Of a DNA stretch of 11,706 nt, positions 1-6,044 are shown one piece after another; position 1 is the stretch's first letter, and the number at the start of each line of letters is the position of its first letter. Under the pieces are notes generated by a model. The model was not told the DNA's origin. It saw nothing but the letters and a program-made list of their open reading frames with translations, and ran no database searches. This DNA is from an uncultured Actinomycetes bacterium (GTDB taxonomy: Bacteria; Actinomycetota; CALGFH01): contig CALGFH010000390.1 of assembly GCA_937881255.1 (NCBI GenBank), positions 1 through 11,706 of the forward strand. The letters run 5' to 3'. The position numbers were made by a program, and so were the translations under genes.

Positions 1-1076
1 ACCTTGGCCTCCTCCAGGATCAGGTCGGCCAGCTCCATGCTGGTCGCCGGCCGCTGGCCGCGCAGCTCCCGGCCCAGCACCGCCTCGAACGACGGGAAGG
101 CGTAGAAGGCGCCAGCGGGCTCGACGCAGGTGACCCCCGGGATGGCCCGCAGCAGCTCCACCATCTTGCGGCGCCGCCGGTCGAAGGCGGTCCGCATCCT
201 GGCCACGTCCTCGAGGCCGCCGGAGACCGCGGCGAGGGCGGCCGCCTGGGAGACGTTGGCCACGTTCGAGGTGGCGTGGCTCTGGAGGTTGGTGGCCGCC
301 TTGACCACGTCGGGCGGGCCGATCAGCCAGCCGACCCGCCAGCCGGTCATGGCGTAGGTCTTGGCCACGCCGTTGACGACCACCCAGCGGTCGGCCAGCT
401 CGGGCGCGACCGCCGGCATGGAGGTGAACTCGGCCGACCCGTAGACCAGGTGCTCGTAGATCTCGTCGGTCAGCACCCACAGCCCCCGGCCGGCCGCCCA
501 GCGGCCGATGGCCTCGACCTCGTCCGGCGGGTACACCGCCCCGGTCGGGTTGGAGGGGGACACGAACACCAGCAGCTTGGTCCGCTCGGTGGTGGCCGCC
601 TCCAGCTGCTCGACCGAGACCCGGAAGCCGGTCGACTGGCCGGTCTCGACGACCACCGGCTCGGCCCCGGTCAGCGAGATCGCCTCGGGGTAGGTGACCC
701 AGTAGGGCGACGGCAGCAGGACCTCGTCGCCGGGGTCCAGCAGGGTGGTGAACGCCTGGTAGAGGGCGTGCTTGCCGCCGTTGGTGACCATCACCTGGCT
801 CGGCTCGACGGCCAGGCCCGAGTCGCGGGCCGTCTTGGCCGCGATCGCCGCCCGCAGCTCGGGCAGGCCCGGCCCGGGGGTGTAGTGGTGGTACTTCGGC
901 TGCTGGCAGGCGGCCACCGCCGCCTCGACGATCTGGGAGGGGGTGGGGAAGTCGGGCTCGCCGGCGCCGAAGCCGATCACGTCCTCGCCGGCCGCCTTGA
1001 GCGCCTTGGCCTTGGCGTCGATGGCCAGGGTGGCCGACTCGGCGATGGCGGCGACACGGCGGGAGATCCTGGGCAC
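1..1076 (-). CDS. aspC: Aspartate-type aminotransferase (PLP-dependent, class I/II), 3' end outside the window
   Basis: This gene should encode a cytosolic PLP enzyme that moves the amino group of aspartate (or a similar amino acid) to 2-oxoglutarate. I translated the minus strand from a GTG at 1076-1074; 358 codons are visible and the C-terminus lies off the left edge (the family is usually about 400 residues). Visible landmarks are GAGEPDFPTP near the N-terminus, the HHYTPGPGLPELR block, SPSNPTG, WVLTDEIYEHLVYG and the PLP-lysine motif NGVAKTYAMTGWRVG with Lys239. These match the Thermus/Bacillus type Ib aspartate aminotransferases. The start is chosen because GGAGG (1089-1085) lies 8 bases upstream and the protein begins as homologues do (PRISRRVAAIAESATL). 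It diverges from serC by 53 bp. Family and reaction class are secure; substrate preference and the gene symbol are inferred from similarity. Confidence 0.93.
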   Translation of the reverse strand, partial: MPRISRRVAAIAESATLAIDAKAKALKAAGEDVIGFGAGEPDFPTPSQIVEAAVAACQQPKYHHYTPGPGLPELRAAIAAKTARDSGLAVEPSQVMVTNGGKHALYQAFTTLLDPGDEVLLPSPYWVTYPEAISLTGAEPVVVETGQSTGFRVSVEQLEAATTERTKLLVFVSPSNPTGAVYPPDEVEAIGRWAAGRGLWVLTDEIYEHLVYGSAEFTSMPAVAPELADRWVVVNGVAKTYAMTGWRVGWLIGPPDVVKAATNLQSHATSNVANVSQAAALAAVSGGLEDVARMRTAFDRRRRKMVELLRAIPGVTCVEPAGAFYAFPSFEAVLGRELRGQRPATSMELADLILEEAK

Positions 1077-1113
1077 AGGGCTTGCCTCCGTCGGGCAGTC
1101 CGGTTGTCGAGCG

Positions 1114-1119
1114 AGGATA
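1114..1119 (-). promoter_or_regulatory. Predicted -10 box TATCCT for the aminotransferase
   Basis: Read on the minus strand, TATCCT lies 37 bases before the GTG start. A transcript starting about 7 bases downstream would have a leader of roughly 30 bases carrying the GGAGG ribosome site. No good -35 box is visible; it would fall inside the serC coding sequence. The box overlaps by two bases the -10 box predicted for serC on the other strand. Confidence 0.4.
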
Positions 1120-1123
1120 GAGT
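1118..1123 (+). promoter_or_regulatory. Predicted -10 box TAGAGT, leaderless serC promoter
   Basis: TAGAGT fits the actinobacterial TANNNT -10 pattern and ends exactly six bases before the serC ATG. Transcription would then begin at or next to the A of the start codon, giving a leaderless mRNA. This agrees with the lack of a well-placed Shine-Dalgarno before serC. No convincing -35 box is seen. The same spacing occurs before the LysR gene near 10016. Confidence 0.5.
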
Positions 1124-1129
1124 GGCCGC

Positions 1130-2254
1130 ATGACCGACCAGAAATCCACCCCAATCCTGCCCGGCGAGTTGCGGCCGGGCGACGGCCGCTTCGGCAGCGG
1201 CCCCTCCAAGGTCCGCCAGGAGGCGGTGGCCGCCCTGGCCGCGGCCGCCCCCACCTTCCTCGGCACCAGCCACCGCCAGGCCCCGGTCCGCTCGCTGGTG
1301 GGCCGCGTCCGGGCCGGGCTGGCCGACCTGTTCGACCTGCCCGCCGACTACGAGGTCGCCCTCGGCAACGGCGGCTCGACCCTGTTCTGGGACCTGGCCA
1401 CCTTCTCCCTGATCGAGCGGCGCAGCCAGCACCTGGTGTTCGGCGAGTTCTCGGCCAAGTTCGCGGCCGCGGCCACCGCCGCCCCCCACCTGGACGAGCC
1501 CCAGGTGATCGCCAGCCCGTTCGGCAGCCACCCCGAGCCCCGTCCCGACCCCGACGTCGACCTGTACGCCCTGACCCACAACGAGACCTCGACCGGGGTG
1601 GCCATGGGGATCCGGCGGCCGGAGGGGGCCGGCGGCCTGGTCTGCGTCGACGCCACCTCGGCGGCCGGCGGCCTGCCGGTCGACCCGGGCCAGGCCGACG
1701 TCTACTACTTCGCCCCCCAGAAGTCGTTCGCCGCCGACGGCGGCCTCTGGCTGGCCTGGCTGTCCCCGGCGGCGGTGGAGCGGGTGGGGCGGGTGGCCGC
1801 CTCCGGCCGCCACATCCCGGCCATGCTCAGCCTCGGGATCGCCCTGGAGCAGTCACGGGCCGACCAGACCCTCAACACCCCGGCCCTGGCCACCCTGTTC
1901 CTGCTGGCCGAGCAGCTGGACTGGCTGAACGAGCAGGGCGGCATGGCCTGGTCGGCCAAGCGCTGCGACGAGTCGGCCGGGATCGTCTACGGCTGGGCCG
2001 AGGCCAGCGGCTACGCCACCCCGTTCGTGACCGACCCGGCCATGCGCAGCCACACCGTGGCCACCATCGACCTCGATCCGTCGGTCGACTCCGGCGCCGT
2101 CACCCGGGCCCTGCGGGCCAACGGGATCGTCGACACCGAGCCCTACCGCAAGCTGGGCCGCAACCAGCTGCGCATCGCCATGTTCCCGGCGATCGAGCCG
2201 GCCGATCTCGAGACCCTGACCAGGGCGGTCGACTGGCTGGTGGAGCGGCTCTGA
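1130..2254 (+). CDS. serC: Phosphoserine aminotransferase, actinobacterial type
   Basis: SerC makes 3-phosphoserine from 3-phosphohydroxypyruvate and glutamate in serine biosynthesis; members can also act in vitamin B6 synthesis. The 374-residue protein has the usual length of the mycobacterial-type family and resembles M. tuberculosis SerC throughout. Landmarks are RFGSGPSK (20-27), FLGTSHRQAPV with the substrate-binding His-Arg pair (about 48-49), LGNGGSTLFWD (78-88), THNETSTGV (149-157), VDATSAAGGLPVD (173-185), the PLP-lysine motif YFAPQKSFAADGG with Lys198, and NGIVDTEPYRKLGRNQLR near the C-terminus. The ATG start follows a leaderless-type TAGAGT box, with no strong ribosome site. The gene diverges from the aspartate aminotransferase, which may share the glutamate/2-oxoglutarate pair, and ends 6 bp before the convergent Lrp-like gene. 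No catalytic residue appears to be missing. Confidence 0.96.
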   Translation: MTDQKSTPILPGELRPGDGRFGSGPSKVRQEAVAALAAAAPTFLGTSHRQAPVRSLVGRVRAGLADLFDLPADYEVALGNGGSTLFWDLATFSLIERRSQHLVFGEFSAKFAAAATAAPHLDEPQVIASPFGSHPEPRPDPDVDLYALTHNETSTGVAMGIRRPEGAGGLVCVDATSAAGGLPVDPGQADVYYFAPQKSFAADGGLWLAWLSPAAVERVGRVAASGRHIPAMLSLGIALEQSRADQTLNTPALATLFLLAEQLDWLNEQGGMAWSAKRCDESAGIVYGWAEASGYATPFVTDPAMRSHTVATIDLDPSVDSGAVTRALRANGIVDTEPYRKLGRNQLRIAMFPAIEPADLETLTRAVDWLVERL

Positions 2255-2260
2255 GCCTCC

Positions 2261-2494
2261 CTAGAGGTGGACCACCGGGCAGGTGAGGGTGCGGGTGATG
2301 CCGTCAACCGCCTGGACCCGGGCCACCACCAGCTTGCCCAGGTCGTCGACGTTGCGGGCCTCGGCGCGGACGATCACGTCGTAGGGGCCGGTGACGTCCT
2401 CGGCCTGCTGGACGCCCTTGATCTCGGCGATCTCCTTGGCGACCTGGGCGGCCTTGCCGACCTCGGTCTGGATCAGGATGTATGCCGTCACCAC
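2261..2494 (-). CDS. Stand-alone Lrp/AsnC ligand-binding (RAM) domain protein
   Basis: The 77-residue protein is a lone alpha-beta RAM domain, the effector-binding part of Lrp/AsnC regulators, with no helix-turn-helix. It begins VVTAYILIQTEVGKAAQVAK and contains VTGPYDVIVRAEARNVDDLG, where the GPYD segment is typical of the family. Such mini-proteins are usually thought to form oligomeric rings that bind amino acids, sometimes associating with full-length Lrp proteins; the role here is unknown. The start is the first of two adjacent GTG codons, because AAGGAGG (2510-2504) lies 9 bases upstream. The frame stays open far upstream, so longer starts are possible but unlikely. Its 3' end faces serC with a 6-bp gap, and a well-formed promoter lies about 75 bases upstream. 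Family assignment is strong, function open. Confidence 0.9.
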   Translation of the reverse strand: MVTAYILIQTEVGKAAQVAKEIAEIKGVQQAEDVTGPYDVIVRAEARNVDDLGKLVVARVQAVDGITRTLTCPVVHL

Positions 2495-2567
2495 AAGCAA
2501 CGACCTCCTTGAGTTCTGCCGCCGCAACGGCGCGCCCACGGCTGCCCCGGGGTCGAAGGGTCTGCGC

Positions 2568-2596
2568 ATGCTACACGCGGCTCCAGGGTGTGCCAA
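2568..2596 (-). promoter_or_regulatory. Predicted sigma70-type promoter of the Lrp-like gene
   Basis: On the minus strand, TTGGCA (2596-2591) and TAGCAT (2573-2568) are separated by exactly 17 bases. The -35 box matches TTGACA at 5 of 6 positions and the -10 fits TANNNT. Transcription would begin near 2561 and give a leader of about 67 bases before the GTG start. It is the best-formed promoter in the window. Confidence 0.6.
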
Positions 2597-2625
2597 GGGC
2601 GTGGGACAGCGCGATCGGCCAGGCA

Positions 2626-2654
2626 TTTCACGAGAGCGCAAGGGCCGGTATGCT
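2626..2654 (+). promoter_or_regulatory. Predicted sigma70-type promoter of the phosphoribosyltransferase gene
   Basis: TTTCAC (2626-2631) and TATGCT (2649-2654) are separated by 17 bases. Transcription would begin near 2661, about 18 bases before the ATG, leaving room for the GGGAG ribosome site at 2670-2674. With the opposing promoter at 2568-2596 it accounts for the 184-bp divergent gap (2495-2678), in which I see no other gene. Confidence 0.5.
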
Positions 2655-2678
2655 TGCCTTCCCCGACCTGGGAGCGAC

Positions 2679-3338
2679 ATGGCGGGACGGCAGCGGCGGT
2701 TCCTCGACCGGGTGGAGGCTGGCGGGTTGCTGGCCGAGGTCGTGGCCGGCCTGGTCAGGCCCCCGGTGCTGGTCCTGGGCCTCCCACGCGGCGGGGTGGT
2801 GGTGGCCGCCCAGGTGGCGGCCCGCCTCGGCGCCCCCCTGGACGTGGTCGTGCCCCGCAAGGTCGGCGCTCCCGGCAACCCCGAGCTGGCCGTCGGCGCG
2901 GTCGCCGACGGGGTCCAGGCGCTCGACGAGCCGGCCATCCGCCGCCTCGGCCTGGACATGGCCGCGGTCCGGGCCGAGGCCGCCCGCCAGACGGCCGAGG
3001 TGGCCAGGCGGACCGCCGCCTACCGCGAAGGCCAGCCTCCCCTCGAGCTGGCCGGCCGGACCGCCGTCCTGGTCGACGACGGCGTGGCCACCGGCTGGAC
3101 CTGCGCGGCGGCCGCCTCCTACACCCGCCGGGCCGGGGCCAGCCGGGTCCTGGTGGCCGTGCCCGTCGGTCCCACCGGCCTGGAGGACCGGCTCTCGCCA
3201 GTGGTCGACCAGGTGGTCGTGCTGGTCACCCCCGACCCCTACCTCAACGTCGGCCAGGTCTACGAGCGCTTCCCCCAGGTCGACGACGACGAGGTCCTGC
3301 GCTGCCTTGAGCAGGGACGCGCCCCGGCCAAACGCTAG
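2679..3338 (+). CDS. Phosphoribosyltransferase family protein
   Basis: The 219-residue protein belongs to the type I phosphoribosyltransferase fold group, which uses PRPP to ribosylate a base or similar acceptor. The PRPP-binding loop is seen as TAVLVDDGVATGWT (128-141), with the paired aspartates at 133-134. Upstream blocks LGLPRGGVVVAAQVA (33-47) and PRKVGAPGNPELAVGAVADG (59-78) are characteristic of the widespread unassigned family found, for example, in mycobacteria. The C-terminal part (TPDPYLNVGQVYERFPQVDDDEV) also matches that family. I chose the ATG at 2679 because it follows GGGAG and a good promoter, and upstream sequence in this frame looks non-coding. The PRPP loop has Trp where Ala or Gly is usual after ATG. 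pckA follows after 35 bp. The acceptor is unknown; a nucleobase salvage role is only a guess. Confidence 0.88.
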   Translation: MAGRQRRFLDRVEAGGLLAEVVAGLVRPPVLVLGLPRGGVVVAAQVAARLGAPLDVVVPRKVGAPGNPELAVGAVADGVQALDEPAIRRLGLDMAAVRAEAARQTAEVARRTAAYREGQPPLELAGRTAVLVDDGVATGWTCAAAASYTRRAGASRVLVAVPVGPTGLEDRLSPVVDQVVVLVTPDPYLNVGQVYERFPQVDDDEVLRCLEQGRAPAKR

Positions 3339-3341
3339 ACT
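3336..3341 (+). promoter_or_regulatory. Possible -10 box TAGACT for pckA
   Basis: TAGACT begins with the stop codon of the preceding phosphoribosyltransferase gene and lies 32 bases before the pckA ATG. It matches TANNNT, but I find no good -35 box at the right distance (TTGAGC at 3307-3312 is 23 bases away). pckA could use this promoter, be read from the upstream one, or both. Confidence 0.3.
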
Positions 3342-3352
3342 GGGAAACTCGT

Positions 3353-3366
3353 CTCCAACGCTGGAG
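3353..3366 (+). promoter_or_regulatory. Hairpin covering the pckA ribosome-binding site
   Basis: CTCCA (3353-3357), loop ACGC and TGGAG (3362-3366) form a perfect 5-bp stem, extendable by one U-G pair. The downstream arm contains four bases of the pckA Shine-Dalgarno GGAGGG (3363-3368), which ends 5 bases before the ATG. Folding would hide the ribosome site. If transcription starts near 3348, this hairpin makes up most of the leader. Whether it regulates translation is inference. Confidence 0.4.
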
Positions 3367-3373
3367 GGCATAG

Positions 3374-4921
3374 ATGCCGAGCTCGCCACCGTCCGACCTG
3401 GGCCTCGCCGCCAAGTCGATCGCCTTCCACCCGACCGAGGCCGAGCTGCGCGAGTACGCGGACGCGATGCCCCAGGCCCGCCAGACCGAGTACGGGAACG
3501 TCAACGTCCAGACCAAGGTCGTCTCCCGCTCCAAGGGGTCGACCTATGTGGTCACCGACCGGCCCGACGAGCACAGCGACCAGACCATCGACCGCGAGGA
3601 GGGCAGGCGGCTGGCCGCCCTCCAGGACGAGTACATCCGGGGCCAGGACATGGTGGTGGTCGACGGCTTCGTCGGCCACGCCGGGCCCTACCGCACCCCG
3701 GCCCGGCTGGTGATCGAGAAGGCCAACGCCAACATCGCCGGCATGCAGCGGTTCCTGTACTACGACCCGGTCGAGGGCGACACCGGCCACGAGCCCGAGA
3801 TCACCATGATCTACACCCCCAACCTGGCCGTCCCCGGCTACCCCAACGACCGGGTGATCGCCGTCGACCTGGACGCCGGCGTGACCCGGGTCCTGAACTC
3901 CGACTACTTCGGGGAGTCGAAAAAGGGCGGCCTGCGGATGTGGAACCGCAAGGTCTACGAGGGCGGCGGGCTGGCCATGCACGCCGGCTGCAAGGTCATC
4001 CCGACCTCCGACGGCGAGCGGACCATGCTGATCGTCGGGCTCTCGGGCACGGGCAAGACGACCACCACCTTCACCAAGCAGAACGGCTCCCAGGCGGTCC
4101 AGGACGACTTCATCGGGCTGTTCGCCGGGGGCAGGATCGTCTCCACCGAGGACGGCTGCTTCGCCAAGACCTTCGCCCTCTCGGCCGAGGACGAGCCGGC
4201 CATCCACGGCGCCGTGACCAAGCCCGACGCCTACCTGGAGAACGTCTCCCAGCACGGCGACAAGATCGACTTCTTCGACACCTCCTACACCCAGAACGGC
4301 CGGGCCGTGTTCAACATGCGCTCGATCGACAACTACCCGGCCGACCAGGTCCCGCCGGCGTCGTTCCTGCTGGTGCTGAACCGCAACGAGAACATCATCC
4401 CGGGGGTGGCCCGGCTCAACATCGAGCAGGCGGCCGGCTACTTCATGCTCGGCGAGACCCAGGGCACCTCGGCCGGGGGCAAGGACGAGGAGGGCAGGTC
4501 GCTGCGGGTCCCGGGGACCAACCCGTTCTTCCCGCTCCGCCACGAGCAGCAGGGCAACCGGCTGGCCGAGCTGCTGGAGACCCACCCGCTGGAGGTGTTC
4601 CTGCTCAACACCGGGCGGGTCGGCGGCCCCGAGGGCGACGACCGCTCCAAGAAGCTGCGCATCCCCCACTCCTCGGCCATCGTCCGGGCCATCGCCGAGG
4701 GCAGCATCACCTGGGACGACGACCCCGACTTCGGCTACCAGGTCGCCGCCGAGGTCCCGGGCATCGACGACCCCGAGCTGCTCCAGCCGCGCCGGCTGTA
4801 CGAGCGCCAGGGCCGCACCGACGAGTACCGCCGCCAGGTCGAGCGGCTCAAGGCCGAGCGGGCCGACTACCTGGCCGAGTTCCCGGGCCTCGACGAGGCG
4901 ATCGTCAAGGCCGTCTCCTGA
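3374..4921 (+). CDS. pckA: Phosphoenolpyruvate carboxykinase, ATP-dependent type
   Basis: PckA converts oxaloacetate and ATP to phosphoenolpyruvate, CO2 and ADP, the first committed step of gluconeogenesis, in the cytosol. The 515-residue protein is close to the family length (about 530). By alignment from memory with the E. coli enzyme, Arg52 (SRSKGSTYVV) matches its Arg65. Tyr178, Lys184 and His203 (DYFGESKKG, LAMHAGCKV) match the substrate and metal ligands Tyr207, Lys213 and His232. The P-loop is GLSGTGKTT (222-230), Asp244-245 supply the Mg site, and Arg310 matches the ATP-contacting Arg333. The surroundings of the P-loop (TTTTFTKQNGSQAVQDDF) and the segment LGETQGTSAGGKDEEG (359-374) differ clearly from the E. 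coli form, so this is a divergent subgroup. GGAGGG lies 5 bases before the ATG. thiL overlaps its stop codon, suggesting one transcript. Confidence 0.93.
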   Translation: MPSSPPSDLGLAAKSIAFHPTEAELREYADAMPQARQTEYGNVNVQTKVVSRSKGSTYVVTDRPDEHSDQTIDREEGRRLAALQDEYIRGQDMVVVDGFVGHAGPYRTPARLVIEKANANIAGMQRFLYYDPVEGDTGHEPEITMIYTPNLAVPGYPNDRVIAVDLDAGVTRVLNSDYFGESKKGGLRMWNRKVYEGGGLAMHAGCKVIPTSDGERTMLIVGLSGTGKTTTTFTKQNGSQAVQDDFIGLFAGGRIVSTEDGCFAKTFALSAEDEPAIHGAVTKPDAYLENVSQHGDKIDFFDTSYTQNGRAVFNMRSIDNYPADQVPPASFLLVLNRNENIIPGVARLNIEQAAGYFMLGETQGTSAGGKDEEGRSLRVPGTNPFFPLRHEQQGNRLAELLETHPLEVFLLNTGRVGGPEGDDRSKKLRIPHSSAIVRAIAEGSITWDDDPDFGYQVAAEVPGIDDPELLQPRRLYERQGRTDEYRRQVERLKAERADYLAEFPGLDEAIVKAVS

Positions 4922-5898
4922 CCGACGAGCTGAAATCTCTCGGTGAGTTCGGGCTGATCGCCCGGCTCACCGGGGGGCTGGAACCGGGGCCAGGGGTCGA
5001 GGCCGGGGTCGGCGACGACGCGGCCGTGCTGCTGCCGACCCCGGGGCACCGGCTGGTGGTCACCACCGACGTGCTGGTCGAGGGGCTGGACTTCACCGCC
5101 GAGCTGTCCGAGCCCGAGGACTGGGGCTGGAAGGCGGTCGCGGCCAACCTCTCCGACCTGGCCGCGATGGCCGCCGAGGCCCGCTGGCTGGTGCTCGCCC
5201 TGACCGTGCCCGAGGCGACCCCGGTGCCGACCCTGGAACGGGTCTACGCCGGGGTCGGCGAGGCCTGCCGGGCGTACGGGGTGACGCTGGTCGGGGGCGA
5301 CGTCTCCGCCGGCCCGGCCCTGTCCCTGGCCGTGACCGCCCTGGGGGAGGCCGAGCGCCCGGTGCTCCGGTCGGGGGCCCGGCCCGGGGACCGCCTGGCC
5401 GTCAGCGGCCCGCTGGGGGCGGCCGCGGCCGGGCTGGCCCTGCTCCGGTCCGGCGACCCGGCGGCCGCCGAGCTGCTGGGCCGGTTCCCGGCCCTGGCCG
5501 CGGCCCACCGCCGGCCCCAGCCGGCCCTGGCCATGGGGGTGGCCCTGGCCAGGGCGGGGGCGACGGCCATGATCGACCTGTCCGACGGGCTGGCCGGCGA
5601 CGCCCTCCACCTGGCCGAGTCGTCCGGGGTCGGGGTCGAGGTCCACGACGCCACCGTCCCCCTCGCCCCCGGGGTCACCGAGGCGGCCGCCCTGCTCGGC
5701 CTCGACCCGCTGGCCCTGGCCCTCGGCGGGGGAGAGGACTTCGTCCTGGCCGCCGCCCTGCCCCGGGCCGCCGACCTCGGCGGCGTGCTCGACTGCGGCC
5801 GCTTCACCGCCGACCCCGCGACCCGGGTCCGGATGACCCGGTCGGGGCCGCAGCCCCTGGCCGGCCTGTCCTACGACCACTTCCGCGGCGAGGGGTAG
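4918..5898 (+). CDS. thiL: Thiamine-monophosphate kinase with an apparent CTG start
   Basis: ThiL phosphorylates thiamine monophosphate with ATP to the cofactor thiamine diphosphate. The 326-residue product has the expected length. Motifs in order are SLGEFGLIARL (7-17), VGDDAAV (31-37) and TTDVLVEGLDF (49-59) for metal and nucleotide binding, NLSDLAAM (77-84), LVGGDVS (124-130), IDLSDGLAGDA (219-229) and LGGGEDF (269-275). The reading frame contains no ATG, GTG or TTG near the proper N-terminus. The only fitting codon is CTG at 4918-4920, whose CTGA overlaps the pckA TGA just as ATGA overlaps do. Upstream, only a weak AGG is seen, so translation is probably coupled to pckA. A sequencing error (A read as C) is the main alternative. 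The frame continues open upstream through pckA, so automated annotation may place the start too early. Confidence 0.9.
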   Translation: MTDELKSLGEFGLIARLTGGLEPGPGVEAGVGDDAAVLLPTPGHRLVVTTDVLVEGLDFTAELSEPEDWGWKAVAANLSDLAAMAAEARWLVLALTVPEATPVPTLERVYAGVGEACRAYGVTLVGGDVSAGPALSLAVTALGEAERPVLRSGARPGDRLAVSGPLGAAAAGLALLRSGDPAAAELLGRFPALAAAHRRPQPALAMGVALARAGATAMIDLSDGLAGDALHLAESSGVGVEVHDATVPLAPGVTEAAALLGLDPLALALGGGEDFVLAAALPRAADLGGVLDCGRFTADPATRVRMTRSGPQPLAGLSYDHFRGEG

Positions 5899-5915
5899 GG
5901 GGCGAGGGTAGGGGG
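5892..5915 (+). other. G-quadruplex-type motif over the thiL stop codon
   Basis: Four G-tracts of 4, 5, 3 and 5 bases are separated by loops of TA, CGA and TA, a textbook intramolecular G-quadruplex pattern. The first two tracts flank and include the thiL TAG stop. It contains two copies of GGTAGGGGG (5894-5902 and 5907-5915). In a genome this rich in GC some such motifs occur by chance. Confidence 0.5.
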
Positions 5916-5934
5916 TGTGGACAGCCGTTCGCCT

Positions 5935-5960
5935 CCCTCCCCTCCCGGAGCTACCCTCCC
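5935..5960 (-). other. G-quadruplex-type motif on the minus strand
   Basis: Five C-tracts on the plus strand (CCC, CCCC, CCC, CCC, CCC with spacers of 1, 1, 7 and 1 bases) give a G-quadruplex-type motif on the minus strand. It lies downstream of the convergent amine oxidase gene in the transcription direction of that gene. The right end overlaps a small hairpin, CTACC-CTCCC-GGTAG (5951-5965), which has no T-tract and is not a convincing intrinsic terminator. Confidence 0.45.
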
Positions 5961-5983
5961 GGTAGGGGCCCCACCGACAGGTA

Positions 5984-6024
5984 GGGGCGGGTTGGGCGCG
6001 GGTCGGGCGCGGGTCGGGCGCGGG
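5984..6024 (+). repeat. Eight-tract G-rich array with an 11-bp tandem repeat
   Basis: Eight G-tracts of 3-4 bases follow each other with loops of 1-3 bases (C, TT, CGC, TC, CGC, TC, CGC), enough for two adjacent quadruplexes. Within it, the unit GGGCGCGGGTC is repeated just under three times (5994-6004, 6005-6015, 6016-6025). The octamer GGTAGGGG also recurs at 5961-5968 and 5980-5987, echoing copies at the thiL stop. With the two preceding motifs it fills most of the 146-bp gap between convergent genes; no ORF is evident there. Confidence 0.6.
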
Positions 6025-6044
6025 TGAGGCGCGCCACCACCCGC

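Noticed and set aside
276..1133. Plus-strand open frame opposite the aminotransferase
   Set aside because: The minus strand encodes a complete series of aminotransferase motifs here; the plus frame is its shadow.
2251..2270. Small CCTC-CCTA-GAGG inverted repeat between serC and the Lrp-like gene
   Set aside because: Four-base arms in GC-rich DNA are expected by chance, and no T-tract follows.
2482..4917. Long open frame continuing upstream of thiL through the phosphoribosyltransferase and pckA regions
   Set aside because: It is the thiL frame without stops, caused by high GC. Its translation is Arg/Pro/Gly-rich low-complexity sequence, while clear conserved proteins occupy other frames of the same DNA.
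5951..5965. Hairpin CTACC-CTCCC-GGTAG as an intrinsic terminator
   Set aside because: The stem is only 5 bp and no T-tract follows on either strand, so it is not credible as a stand-alone terminator.
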